A stretch of 64,000 nt of DNA from Diphasiastrum complanatum. Lineage: Eukaryota > Streptophyta > Lycopodiopsida > Lycopodiales > Lycopodiaceae. The position numbers and the translations under genes are program-made. Shown here piece by piece: positions 44,958-55,794 of this stretch (positions are counted from its first letter, which is position 1; the number at the start of each line of letters is the position of its first letter). The stretch is from positions 3,161,106 through 3,225,105 of the forward strand of contig CM055098.1 in NCBI GenBank assembly GCA_029204225.1, written 5' to 3'. The notes below the pieces were generated by a model, which searched no databases, had not been told where the DNA came from, and saw only the letters and a list, made by a program, of their open reading frames with translations.

Positions 44958-45242
44958 TTATGATTGATTGTCCAGTGAGCATGTGACACGTGTCATGTTT
45001 GACTGGTCAACCTGACATGTGTCACTCATTCACCGGACCAAGTGTCCTAATGAGCACATGACACGTGGCCCGTTGACTAGTCAACTCTCCTACTTTTTAG
45101 GAGGTTAGTCCAGCCATTCCTTATAAATGACCCAGTACCCCATGCCAAAGCTAAGCACGACTCTCTGAGGTCCAATGCCAACTAATTACAGGTTATTCAC
45201 AATTTAACAAAAGTCACTATGGGCCGGTGACATAAAAGTTCC
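44958..45242 (-). repeat. Partial 5' LTR of relic B
   Basis: Shares ggtccaatgccaactaatta, ccatgccaaagctaagcacg and the cctactttttaggagg hairpin block with 41100-41300, same orientation. It loses similarity at about 44958 and is cut at 45242, where other Ty3 coding sequence begins. Confidence 0.65.
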
Positions 45243-45842
45243 TTAGTCAAGTGTCCTTTGTGAGCCAGGGTGCCCTGCACACGGGCTGTCATGACATTCA
45301 TGCAAAATTTGGGCCCTAATATCATCATTTTCTGGCACACAAACCTTTCCAGTCCTGAAAAGTAACCCATTCCTAATGGAATAGTCTCTTAATATCTTGT
45401 CTTGAGGAGAAATCTTGGAATCCTACATTCCAAGCTCATCATTAGATCTAGAAGAACCTACCAAGACGTCCAGCCAAATACGACCAAAGTACCTCTCGGT
45501 CTTACACAAATCTCTTAAGGATAGATATAACTTAGATTGGATCTCAGAAAAGCTTAACTGATTAACCTCTCCAATCCGGCTTAAGGCATCCGCGACACTA
45601 TTAGAAGTACCTTTTCGGATTTCCAACCCATGGTCCAAAGTAACGTGACCGAGATAAAGTAACCTTTTCTGGAAGAAAACACATTTGGACTCCTTGGCAA
45701 AAAGCTTCTCCTGTCTAAGTAACTTTAAGACAGTCCTGAGATGCTCCTCATGCTCCTCCAAAGTCTTACTATAGATGAGAATGTCATCTAAGTAAAATAT
45801 TATGAACTTTTCCAGATATGGACGAAGAAGATCGTTCATCAA
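45243..45842 (-). pseudogene. Ty3 fragment: RT to integrase zinc-binding
   Basis: Minus strand: MMNDLLRPYLEKFIIFYLDD, ILIYSKTLEEHEEHLRTVL, LYLGHV, then a deletion to the RNase H connection (KGTSNSVADALSRI). It continues to HECHDSPCAGHPGSQRTLD of the integrase zinc domain, where it is cut by the LTR at 45242. It may be part of the element at 39506-40560 split by relic B, but protease order argues against simple nesting. Confidence 0.75.
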
Positions 45843-46205
45843 TTCAAACTCGATTCAAACACGGCTCGAAAAGGCAAAAATGTCTGATGAAATTTGTTTT
45901 GTGTTACGGGTGCTCCAAATTGTCCAATGGATGGACTGACAAAATGTCCACCACTATGAGGATGACAAGTATATTCACCTGAATCCGGCCAAGAAATTAG
46001 GCCATTATGAATGGCTAACTCATGGGCGTCTCCAAACTGTAATAAGTTCTCACCATATGGGATAATAGGTCCCAAACTGTCCTTGGAGACCTGGTAACTC
46101 CTATCTCGTCACTGTCAAGGGCATGAACACAGAGCTGGTTGGTGGTGTCATAGAACTCTAATTGTCGTGAAGATGTCCTGGCATTAAAATCCCCATTGAG
46201 GAAAA
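45839..46205 (-). pseudogene. LINE endonuclease fragment
   Basis: Minus strand: LNGDFNARTSSRQLEFYDTT at 46200, then FGDAHELAIHNGLISWPDSG and EYTCHPHSGG. These match GDFNAHTSSRQKEFHA and HSLAILNGLTQWPSSSAFTC of the ORF2 copy at 62122-63702. It contains the catalytic GDFN loop. Both sides are truncated. Confidence 0.7.
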
Positions 46206-46219
46206 TCCACTGGACATAT

Positions 46220-46709
46220 TTTCCTCACTGGGGATAACGTCTAGACATATTTTCCACACTAGGGGTGGGAGGCGACCAATAGTGAAAGAGAGAAAAGAGT
46301 GATCGGAGAGGGTGGTAGGAGAGATATGAAAATCAAAGATGAGAGGTATGGAGGATGGTGACCAGTTACAAGCTAAGATTGACTAGCTATGCTAGAAAGC
46401 AAAACTTAGGCTAGAAAGCGTGAAAGAGAGAATATTTAATAAGGCTAAAGAAGAGCAATCATCATCAATTGAGTACAAGACTACAATGTTGCCCTATATA
46501 TACAAAGTAGGAATTCAAAAATAGAGGGAGGCAGAAGATTTGGAGGGAAAATAGTGCGCCCCACTCCAAATCAATATGACCAAGTCCTAAAAATGTGACC
46601 AAATAGGGCCCAAGGCCAGTGCATGAATAAAAAGGGCCCATAGGCCTGCTTATGCATAGTAAAGAATAAAAGAATGGACACAGCGAATGTAATGAGCCGA
46701 GTCCATAAC
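46220..46709 (-). repeat. 3' LTR of a minus-strand Ty3 chromovirus
   Basis: The minus-strand sequence from 46709 (TTATGGACTCGGCTCATTAC) matches the start of the LTR at 58820 (TTATGGACTCGGCTCATTAC). A TATA-like tatatataggg lies at 46494-46504. The inner end is approximate. Confidence 0.65.
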
Positions 46710-46959
46710 TGTCCCTTGCAGAAAAACAAAGCCCTCCACCAGCTAGCAAGCATAATGACTATCTCAAAAACAACAATGTAAGTATGCTAAATACTGAAAA
46801 AGCATGAACAAATGGAAATATTGATGGAGAAGACATAAGTCATCACAACAGATACCCCAGAAGCAGCATGCAAGTGTTAAGCAAGTACTAATCAACTACT
46901 ATAGTAATGTGATGTAGTTGTAAAGCCATGGCTAACCGAATCATGAGGTAGAGGAAACA

Positions 46960-47440
46960 TTTGCAATGATATCCATGGTAGAGGAAATACCCAAGGCCAT
47001 GAGGGCTCAAGCCTGATCTGCCAATAATGGTATATGATAAAAAAACATCAATAGGCTCTCATATGGCCTCCTCAATAGGACGACCATCCCAATGTACCAA
47101 AAATTGAACCTGCCAACAGCGCTAACTATACTGAAGGCGAACCTGGTGAATGGCAGCTGGTAAGAAAGGGAACAGCGCAGGATCTGTAGAAAATGTGAGA
47201 TCGTGAGGAGCATCATCCTCAATGGTAGCACGTAACCAGTAACATGAAAGGTATCATAGGCACGTGTAGAAGTAGGCAGCTGTAAACGATATGTAACAGG
47301 ACTGAGGCACTCCAAAATACGACAGGCCCATAACAACGTGGTGCAAGCTTCTCAGTAGAAGCGTGGCCCTACAAAATGAAGTCGCGCAAACTGCCACTAG
47401 TTACATATTTGCAAACCTACGCAAGCCTTTGGCAATCCTT
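46960..47440 (-). pseudogene. Ty3 integrase C-terminus and chromodomain fragment
   Basis: Minus strand, about 47400-46990: STEKLAP, then LECLSPVTYRLQLPTSTRAY, DTFHV, and a broken chromodomain with RPYESLLM. It matches the C-terminus at 58330-58740 (EVLSPVTYRLQLPASTRA). It belongs with the LTR at 46709. Confidence 0.75.
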
Positions 47441-48597
47441 CAACTGATCGAGATATTCTAATGAGGATCTGCTGCAAAGGCACAATGATATAATGGCCTT
47501 GCATCCTCACAGGGGTTCTTCTGTACAATGACCCAAAATATTGATGATGAGAGGGTCAGATGAGAAGGATCACAAATTTGTTGTGAAAGGTGCTGAAGAT
47601 TGAGGTTAGACCAAAGAATACAACAGCTATTTACTCTCATGAATTCAATTTTACAATAAGATATTGCATGTGCAAAAAGACAATTATCAAAGAGAACTTA
47701 TGCAGTGGTTCCAGTATCAAAACACTGTGGACTACTCCAGTTTGTAGAGAATATTGTTGTACTAGAAGATGTCATCAAGGATGGGTTATCTTTTCAGTTG
47801 TCCAAGCTCTTGTCTTCGAATACAAGGCCGAGTACTCAAAAGGATACGCCAGCTGGACTTCTTACTTAAATACAGTGCCAGTATCAAGATTGGGTTTTAA
47901 ATCGAGGGCTGAAGGGTACCGAAATATGTACACCAAAGTAAATTCCAAAGAAATCATCCAGAAAATGACTGCAATGGAAGCACAGATTCCATGGTACATT
48001 GGTGGAAGTGAGTCACTTGTCTCAATCAATTTTGGATATAGCTTTGGAACAAGAATATTTTTGTTGCCGGTTCCAGAGTTGATTCCTTTCCGGCTGACCC
48101 ATCAACTGACAAACATTCTTCTTCCAATGGATGCACTAGGCATTCTAAGGAACAATATGGTTCATACAATGATTGCATTGAAAGCCGGCTGCCATCTGAT
48201 TTCTGCTATGATGGAACCATTTGTAAGAGAGCCTTTAGTGGACTGGAGAAACGAAGCGATAAAGACTGCCAGCATGTAACAAAAGCAGAGTGGGACCAGC
48301 TTGGATCTTGAAAAACAACATGTGGAATTGAAAGTGGAGAATGCTCAAAGAAAACTAGAGCTTTGGAACCCTGCAGAAGTTACTATTGGAGAACTGTAGT
48401 CCTCTGTGCATGCAAACAAGCCCTATATGCAAGCTCTTGAAAGTATGGTACGTGGATCTCGCAAACGAAATCCTTGGAGTCGGATTGTGGGCAAAATATG
48501 TAAGTATGCACAGAAATAGGTAGATTGTTTGATAGATCAAGCTACGAATCAAAACCTTCTTGGGCGGCTTAGGGTAGGCTGGCAGCCTTGGATCTAG
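47410..48597 (+). pseudogene. DNA-PKcs (PIKK) kinase and FATC pseudogene
   Basis: Intronless plus-strand copy of the 3' end of a DNA-PKcs gene. Translation over frameshifts gives SDEKDHKFVVKGAED (47549-47593), DQRIQQLFTLMNSILQ (47612-47659), RTYAVVPVSK and CGLLQFVENIVVLEDVI (47690-47780). In another frame YKAEYSKGYASWTSYLNT, GYRNMYTKV, SLVSINFGYSFGTRIF, LPVPELIPFRLTHQLTN and FVREPLVDWRNEA follow. The FATC end is VDCLIDQATNQNLLGRL, then GWQPWI and TAG 48595. The catalytic loop (GIGDRHLxN type) is deleted and DFG reads NFG. In-frame stops lie at 48277, 48397 and 48517; the last two fit CAG to TAG. Human DNA-PKcs aligns throughout from memory of the family. Probably a retrocopy; no poly(A) seen. 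Confidence 0.85.
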
Positions 48598-49156
48598 TCA
48601 AGAATGTACCCTTTTACATATTGCATATGTTATGCAAGTAAGAGTTTAATTTTGAGTTTAATCTCTGGAGTAATTTCAATCTACTGAATTTCATCATTCC
48701 CAGGCTGTTTGAATCAACCCTAGAATCGTTCAACAAAAGACTAGAACCTTGTATTAAGCTCCTACCAAATGATTTGAAAAAACCCCTAATCTCTTTCAGA
48801 TCTCATAAAAAAAGCGGAAATAATAGGAAAGGAAATTTTAGATTTTAAAAGAATCGACATATTAGAATCGAGGTTCAAATTCAGAATCAATTTGAGTTGA
48901 TAATGTTGCAAATTAATGTTATACTAGCTTTTAATTGCAACTATCTGTCAAATAGTATCGCTCATCTCAGGACTTCCAATGTAACTTGTTTAATGGTAGA
49001 ACTTACTAAGTTACTAGTCCCCATGGGCCACAAAATTTAAATAGAATCCCCCCAATAGGGAAATAAACAAAAAAAAAGGTTCGAACCTTTTACTGATTCG
49101 AGCCGAGTTAGCCGGTTCTCATCGCCCGATTCCAATCGGCTGGTAACCTTGTGACA
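48598..49156. other. GATTC-rich block and possible LTR
   Basis: 48800-48900 has repeated gaatcg/gattc motifs. On the minus strand TAGTAGGGGGAG (49168-49157) precedes TGTCACAAGG at 49156, which looks like a polypurine tract and LTR start, so part of this stretch may be the LTR of a minus-strand element. No second LTR was found. Confidence 0.35.
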
Positions 49157-50151
49157 CTCCCCCTACTAAAACATTTTTTGTCCTAAAAAATGAAGACACT
49201 TTGTTTGATCATCTTGATCACCTCGGTTAGTAACGATTGAGGATGTCATGTACAAAACTTGTTGCATCATTACAGATCCAAAGCTGTTAAATTGAATCCA
49301 TTTGTTAGCTTTAGTTTGTAACCCATGTTCCCATGAAGGTAAAAAAACAATAGTCGAAGAAGAGATTGATAAAGCACCATAATGCTTTTTGGCAACCAAT
49401 GTGCATGGATTGGACAAAGTGTATCACCGCAATATCCTCTTTTGTCTACTTCCTCGACATCATACCAACTTGGATGCTTATCCAATTCCCTTGGATTCTT
49501 GTTTTTGTCTTGCATTTGGTTCTTCTAGCTTGAAAATTATCTCTGTCGTGGACAAACCACTTTATTCTACAAACCAAATGGTAGTTTTGCATTTCAGATA
49601 TGGAGATCCCACATAGAGAAAATATTATTATGATTATAACCCAATGTTGAGGTGAATAAACTTGGGTTGATCACATTTGAAGATGGCAAAGGATATTTTG
49701 AATGAATATTAATTTTCAATAAGCTAAAATAAATGAAATATTCACAAAGAGTAATAATATCCTTCTCACTTAGAGTATCATCAAGGAATCTCTCATATGA
49801 CACATAGTCATATTTAGAAATATTGTTATCCCCAATGAAGTGAACTACAAACTGGAAACTATAAAAAATAGGACCTATATCGGTGCTAGGACATTTTCCA
49901 GCTTTTACATCAACAATATCATCACATTCCACAATATACCCTATATTGAATTTAAAACATAAGTTCCAACATTGTCTGTTGATCTCATTTTGCAAGAAGT
50001 CTTGGACAATTTTGAATGTGATGTCGTAGTTCTAATCCCAAGGAAAACATAGTCCTTGAGTAATTTGCCTCATTTTGCCTCTTTTGGAGTTCAATTCTCG
50101 AGATAATCATATTACCCTCGAGATTCTTCTCATTAACTTCCCCATCCTCTA
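49157..50151 (-). other. Unrecognised minus-strand reading frames
   Basis: Minus-strand frames at 49995-49594 (starts MQNEINRQCWNLCFKF), 49515-49270 and 50173-49985 have no domain I can name. They lie upstream of the polypurine-like tract at 49157-49168, so they may be element interior. Confidence 0.3.
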
Positions 50152-52260
50152 TTGATCTTTGGTTTCCTATCACTCACTCTTATGCCTCTCACTTGGTCAC
50201 ATAACCTCGTCTTCGAAAGTTCCATGCTCATCTTCCACTCGTACGTGTCCCTTTTACCCACTCTGGACTTACGAATTACACCACAACCTTGTCCCAACTA
50301 CTTACTAACTTCCCTTTCACGGCATCAATTGACCAACAAGCCACTTTTCTCTCTAAATCCCTTTTAAGTGCTGCGTTCTCATCTTTCTCCACCAGAACAA
50401 TACCATCTCATAGACGTGTTCACAACCGATGGTATCATGCAGAATGACGCTCTCTTCACAAGCATGTGGTCTATACCAGGTTACACTCCCATGCAATACT
50501 CAAACAACGCCAGAAAGAATATCATAGAACCACCAAAACAAAGAAGATAACGTACCTACGATCACTTTGCCAAAGGTTGATCGACTCTTTAGGTTCCCCT
50601 TCCTCCTCCTTTTTCTGGAAGCACTTCACCAGACACTCTTCGACATTAGCCCCCATAGCCACCGAATCATGGATCGAATATGCCACGAAACTATATACCA
50701 TGGACTCTCCTCCTACCTTACTCTCCCCACTGCTCACTTTTTACTCCACACATGGTTGAAAATGCCATTAAACATGCCAAACTTCATAAAGCCACTGATT
50801 ATGACTCTTTAAACGTGGACTTCCTAAAGCCTGTAGCACACCTTATCTCTCCCTACATTGCTGTAGCTTCTGGTTTTCCCACGACATGGTTTACTTATAT
50901 CCTTCATCCCATCCTCAAGGCAGGTGATCCCATTAATGTAGAAAACTACCACACCATCATGATTGGTCACACTCTGGCTAAGATTTATGGTTCTATATTA
51001 CAGACGGTTACTGGATCTTTTGCTGAGACTGAGGATTTACACGCTATGGGTCAGACCAGGATACTCTACCTCAGATCAGATCTTCATTTTGAGATGCATT
51101 ATTGAGGCTCAACATCGAAGACAGAGAGTTTACTCCTGCTTTGTGGACTTTCGCAAAGCTTTTGACTCTATTCCAAGACATCTCCTTTTCCAGAGGTTAT
51201 CTTCACTTGGCTTTACAGAGGAGACTATTGCTGCGATTATTATTTTATATGAGCGAGTTTTGGCACGTTTCAGAGATGGTAGTGGCTGGTCCCCGCTGAT
51301 ACATTCTACCATTGGAGTGAAGCAGGGTTGTCCTTTATCGCCCACTCTCTTTGCACTATATATTGATAATCTCGAGTGGATTATTCGCGAGGAAGGTGGA
51401 GAGGGCTGTCCCTTAGTGGACATTATTATCCCCATTCTCCTATACGCTGATGATGTGGTTCTTCTCTCATCCTCTGCAGCTGGTTTACAGAGACACCTTT
51501 CTGCTTTGCATCGCTTCTGTCAGCTTTGGGGATTGACGGTTAACACTAAGAAGACCAAGATTATGGTGCTCAACACCAATAGACAGCGCATGAGAGACGT
51601 AGGATTCTACTATGACGGGCTGCCGATTGAGATCGTGACCTCTTACACCTATTTGGGACTTTTCTCTGGTCCACTTCTGACATTTCGACCAGCAGTCCTC
51701 ACCAAGCTCCGTAAGGGGCATACCGCTCTTGTTCATATCGAGAGATTTTGTTCCACATATGATGTGCAGGACCCTGCTACCAGATGCTTACTATTTTTTG
51801 CTATTGTCTCCCTAGTTGTTTTATACTCTGCTGAGACTTGGTGCCCTGATTTATCATGCAATACATGGAGGGATCTTACTCGTATCTAGATTCTCCTGCT
51901 CAACAGGATGATTTGCGCTAACCCTCGGTGCCACATGATATCATACTAGCGGAGTTTGCTTCCCCTCCCTTAGTTACCGGTGCTATGTTCCAGATCATTA
52001 CCTTTCTTCACAAGATATCAGACTTAGATACTTCCAGATACATTGTTGCTACTCTCACTTCATCCCGTACCATTGCAGGACAGGGAGCCAAGCATTCTTG
52101 GTATGGCAATGTCTTAGCCCTTCTTCAGACTTGGGGGTTATCTATACTTGATCTTCTGCGCGGGACCTATGCTTATATCAGACAGCATATTTATCGGAGC
52201 TACATACGGACTATATGGTCACAGCCTGATCCTGGGGGAGATGTAATCAATAAGGGGGGA
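50152..52260 (+). pseudogene. LINE ORF2 relic (RT), 5' truncated
   Basis: Plus strand. It aligns with the ORF2 copy at 61421-63702 from the linker onward: PFTHSGL, RRVHNRWYHAE, KKITYLRSL, ATKLYTMDSPPTLLSP, NAIKHAKLHKATDYDSLNVD. RT motifs follow: MIGHTLAKIYGSIL, CFVDFRKAFDSIPR, GVKQGCPLSPTLFALYIDNL and the catalytic YADDVVLLS at about 51438-51464. Further C-terminal sequence runs to TIWSQPDP near 52228, where it breaks off. Frameshifts near 50370, 50750 and 51900. The endonuclease is missing. Confidence 0.85.
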
Positions 52261-52331
52261 AGCGTAGGGGCACCCCCCTTCTTCTTAGGCGCCATGGAGG
52301 AAGGGCAGAGCAGCAATGGAGAAGGGCGCGG

Positions 52332-52335
<4 letters not shown>

Positions 52336-52404
<69 letters not shown>
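52336..52404. repeat. (GA)n microsatellite
   Basis: About 68 bp of alternating ga, just past the broken LINE end; the G/C-rich unique sequence around it is unassigned. Confidence 0.95.
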
Positions 52405-52409
<5 letters not shown>

Positions 52410-52529
52410 CCGGGAATTGCTTGCCTTCAGGTGAGTGTTTGGTCGCCGAACACTTTTATTCTTTTGAAAGGCTCGCACGTGTGGGCAAATGTTTTTTTTT
52501 AATATAAAATATTGTTAAATCTTTCGGTG

Positions 52530-53030
52530 CTTTATGGCGTGAATTTCTTCCACATGCTCCACCTCCTCTCGCAAATCTATATACCTAGTCCCAATATGCT
52601 ACTAGGCTCTACATAGTACCTACTTCAATACCCATCACCACATCCCCTAGAACTACAATTTTTTCCATTTACTTAGATGGTGTGCAATGCTACTAACTTG
52701 CCAAAACAGAAGAAAGCTAGAGAGATCGATGGCCTAAATTTAAGATTGCCCGTACATGCAGCATGCATATTTTCCTCTATTATTGCCAATCTCCTTAACT
52801 CTTCACTCCATCTATAATTTTTCTATGACCTGGTGTGTACCAATGCTATACAGCCGAGACACAAAATTGGTGACCCTATGAGATCAAAAAATTATCGCAC
52901 GATTATGACTCCACATGTCATAGACAAGCTTTATGGGAGCCAGCAATGAGCAGTGAAGTTGCAAGTAGACATTTACATGCCACGGGACAAGCAGGTTTTA
53001 AATCACAACACTCCACTAGTTTCTTAGACT
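52530..53030 (+). pseudogene. LINE RT fragment, second family
   Basis: Plus strand, heavily shifted: WREFLPHAPPPLANLY, then KIGDPMRSKNYRTIMTPHVI, DKLYG and ASRHLHATGQAGFKS. It matches the fragment at 54480-55212 (CEFIPRAPPPLLDDL, KNGDPMVPGNYRTIMIGHVL). Both differ from the 62122-63702 family. Confidence 0.6.
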
Positions 53031-53475
53031 AGAAACGTAGCCTTTGATTTGATAAGATCATATCCACATTTTCATTAACATGTACATGATAGATACCTAA
53101 CATTAAACAACACACTAGTTGAAATACAAGTCACCCTTGGAGCAACATAATGCAAAGCTTAGCAACCAAATCACTCATGTGCCAACTACCTTGGTAACCC
53201 ATTACCTGAAGATGTACCTACTAGTCATTAACTCCTTTAGGTTCTACTACATAGCAAAATCAGTAAGCTTGAGTATGATCAAAACATACATTCCTGCAAG
53301 AACTCTCTAGCTTTTGTTTGTTGACTCAATAGTTCCATAGGAGAAATTTAACAATGTTGCAATGAAAAATATACATTGCCCACAAGTAATGGTGGTGCTT
53401 TTCCTTTCGGGACAATAAATATTATTGACAAACTGAGGCGAACTTTTAAAAATGATGAAGACGATGGATGCGTAC
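53031..53475 (-). other. Host intron, nothing recognised
   Basis: Sequence immediately downstream (gene sense) of exon A. No element identified. Confidence 0.4.
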
Positions 53476-53546
53476 CAACAATAAACGCCACACTGTTGGT
53501 CGCATGTCAGGTGGTACACCGCTCCAAGCAAGTTCACGCAAAGCAT
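53476..53546 (-). CDS. TBC RabGAP gene, exon A
   Basis: Donor GTACGC (53475 side), acceptor TCTATAG (53547 side). Two bases and 23 codons: ALRELAWSGVPPDMRP, then TVWRLLL. LRELAWSGVPxxMRPxxWRLLL is the start of the TBC domain and joins exon B (GYAPPN...) in phase 0. The acceptor choice is less certain than the donor, since the frame stays open for about 40 bases further upstream. Confidence 0.9.
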
Positions 53547-53880
53547 CTATAGACCCGTATACAAGCATCATAAAGCAAAATATATCAACCATACTTTTTC
53601 AGAAACACCACACAAACATGTATAGATGTTAAATCTTTTAAAAAGGATATTTGAATGTAATAAACAAAGTTTTTGAACTTTTCCAAATAAAATTTTTTAA
53701 ATACAATATATGCTATGATATACCAACGAATATCACATGTCCCAAGAGTAGGTGCAAGTAACATGCAAGAAGCGATATCCACCTCAATTTTCAGCATAAA
53801 AGCAGAAACTAACATGTCAAGTCTTTATTATTTTTTTGGACAATGAAATCTCGAAGGCAAATATACTCTATCATACTAAC

Positions 53881-53928
53881 CTTAGCACCTTGGAGCTCAG
53901 CATAGACTGGATTGGTAGTAACAACACA
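53881..53928 (-). CDS. Probable upstream exon of the TBC RabGAP gene
   Basis: Minus-strand acceptor AAATTAG (53929 side) and donor GTTAGT (53880 side) enclose 16 codons ending TTNPVYAELQGAK. Plant Gyp1-type proteins have a similar NP-V/SEFQGA segment N-terminal to the TBC domain. The exon ends in phase 0, while exon A needs a preceding base, and about 30 expected residues lie between, so one more small exon should exist in between or nearby. I did not find it. Confidence 0.45.
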
Positions 53929-54479
53929 CTAATTTAAGTATATCAACTCGAATGCGTCAACTAAGTAGCACTTGAAATGATTAGACTTCTTGCAGAAATA
54001 ATGGCATTATCTAGCAACTCAATCTCATTGTATGGAAAAAAAATTGTGAATACAAAACTTTGTTTTCCTTCATCTTTGTAAGTGTACCGCATTCTACATA
54101 TGCCTGCGCCTAATACTTTTCTAAGAGGAAGCTTACAAAATACATTCTTTAGGTACATCCAAGAGTCGCATTAAAAAAAATTGATTGATTCATACTTACA
54201 TGGACAACCTGGGTAAAGTTCAGAAAAAAAACATTTCAGTTTGGTTATGCACTCAAGGGGCAAAAAGCAAATATTTGGTGAATGTGAACCACATTTTCAA
54301 AAGTTCACTGTCCAAAACTAGATCATTTAACCAAAGCATCAAATGACTTCAACTTCTAACAATGAAGGTAAGGATTGGCATGTGATATATGCTCTCCCAG
54401 GCTTCCCAGGCTCTATCAAGTTCATTTTCAGGTAGGAATTCTCTTAGGAAGGCTTCTTCAAAAGCTTTCCATGGTGGAC
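53929..54479. other. Host intron, nothing recognised
   Basis: AT-rich sequence with a minus-strand frame (54158-53961) that has no identifiable domain. Confidence 0.35.
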
Positions 54480-55212
54480 CTCCTTTTCAGGTCCAACTCT
54501 GGTGCCTTTTGGTGTGAGTTTATCCCCCGTGCCCCACCCCCTCTTCTGGACGATTTATAGATTTGGACCGACTATGCTACCCAACTTTACACTATACCCA
54601 CTGATACGCCCATCTCCATCTCTCCTAGACCTTCAGACTTCACCTTCTTCACCCCTGACTTGGTTCAGACAGCAATCAAAAAGCTGAAAACCCCGCACCA
54701 GAGACATTGAAGATCTTGAGTCTGAGCTACTGATTCACGCCCCCAATACCCTTGCCCCTACATTACCCACTCTCCTTAACCATGTTGTTGTTGAGGGCTT
54801 CCCATCCTCTTGGTGCACCAACATCATACATCCTATCCATAAAAACGGTGACCCCATGGTACCTGGTAATTACCGCACTATTATGATTGGACATGTCCTC
54901 GCGAAGATATATGGCGTCATCCTCCAGTCTGCAGTTACCTCAGAAGCAGAGTCCAGGAGATTACATGCTTTGGGTCTTCCACGCTCATTATTCCACTACA
55001 GATCACATTTTCACAGTCCACACCATCATTGAGGAAGCTAGAAAGAAAAGGTTTACTGTTGTTTTGTGGACTTCAGGAAAGCCTTTGATTCTGTTCCACG
55101 CTCTTTACTTATCCAGAGACTCCGAGACCTAGGTTTCTCTACAGATATTATGCTAGCCGTCATGGCTCTCTATAGAGGGTTTTGGGTTGCTTTCGTCATG
55201 GTAGTGGCATGA
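54480..55212 (+). pseudogene. LINE RT fragment, second family
   Basis: Plus strand with frameshifts: CEFIPRAPPPLLDDL, DLVQTAIKKLKTPHQR, EGFPSSWCTNIIHPIHKNGD, NYRTIMIGHVLAKIYGVIL, then CFVDFRKAFDSVPRSLLIQR. It breaks off before the catalytic YADD box at about 55212, where Ty3 gag sequence starts. Confidence 0.75.
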
Positions 55213-55794
55213 CCACATTGCCCGTGATTGCCGCCAGCCCCTGCTACTTCTACTGCTGTTTTTTACCATGAGGGCACTACCCCAGATGAGTCCGATATCT
55301 ACATTCATATATCTGATGAGCCTGATCTATCTCCTGAGCCTTCTACTGATTTACTTCCTGCTACTTGCCATGCTCAGCTTGCTTATGCTACCTGGACAGG
55401 GTGCCCCGGTCCTTGCTCCATTCGGCTATGTGTGCGCATTACTGGTCGTGAGTATATTGCTTTAGTTGATACCGGCAGCACTCATTCCTTTATCAGCAGT
55501 TATGTTCTCAGCTGGATATGCGCTTCACCTATTCCTGCTCCACAGCCTCTCACAGTCGAGGTTGCCAGTTCTCACTCGTTTCCTAGTTCTCAGATGTTTC
55601 AGGGATTATCCTACCGCATTGGTGATTTTTCTGGACAGGCAGATCTTTATATCATTCCTCTGGAGCGCTATGACCTTATCCTTGGTGCTGATTGGTTTGC
55701 TTCATTGGGAGCGGTTACTTTGGACCTGGCTCAGCAGACATTGACATTTGTTCATGATGCAATGACCCACTCACTTGCTAGTATTGATTCTTAG
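55213..55794 (+). pseudogene. Ty3 chromovirus Gag end and protease
   Basis: Starts inside a zinc knuckle (HIARDCRQ, 55213-55237); the rest of Gag and the 5' LTR are missing. Protease follows with the canonical IALVDTGSTHSFISSYVL and YDLILGADWFASLGAV. A TAG at 55792-55794 interrupts, but the same frame continues into reverse transcriptase. Confidence 0.85.

Noticed and set aside
47590-48279. Intact functional kinase gene from the 229-codon frame
   Set aside because: The catalytic loop is absent, the N-lobe lies in other frames, and three in-frame stops precede the FATC end.
53585-53815. Minus-strand frame with EKFKNF as the missing TBC exon
   Set aside because: Resembles the expected KF-NVLSG segment over only a few residues, with no suitable donor or phase.
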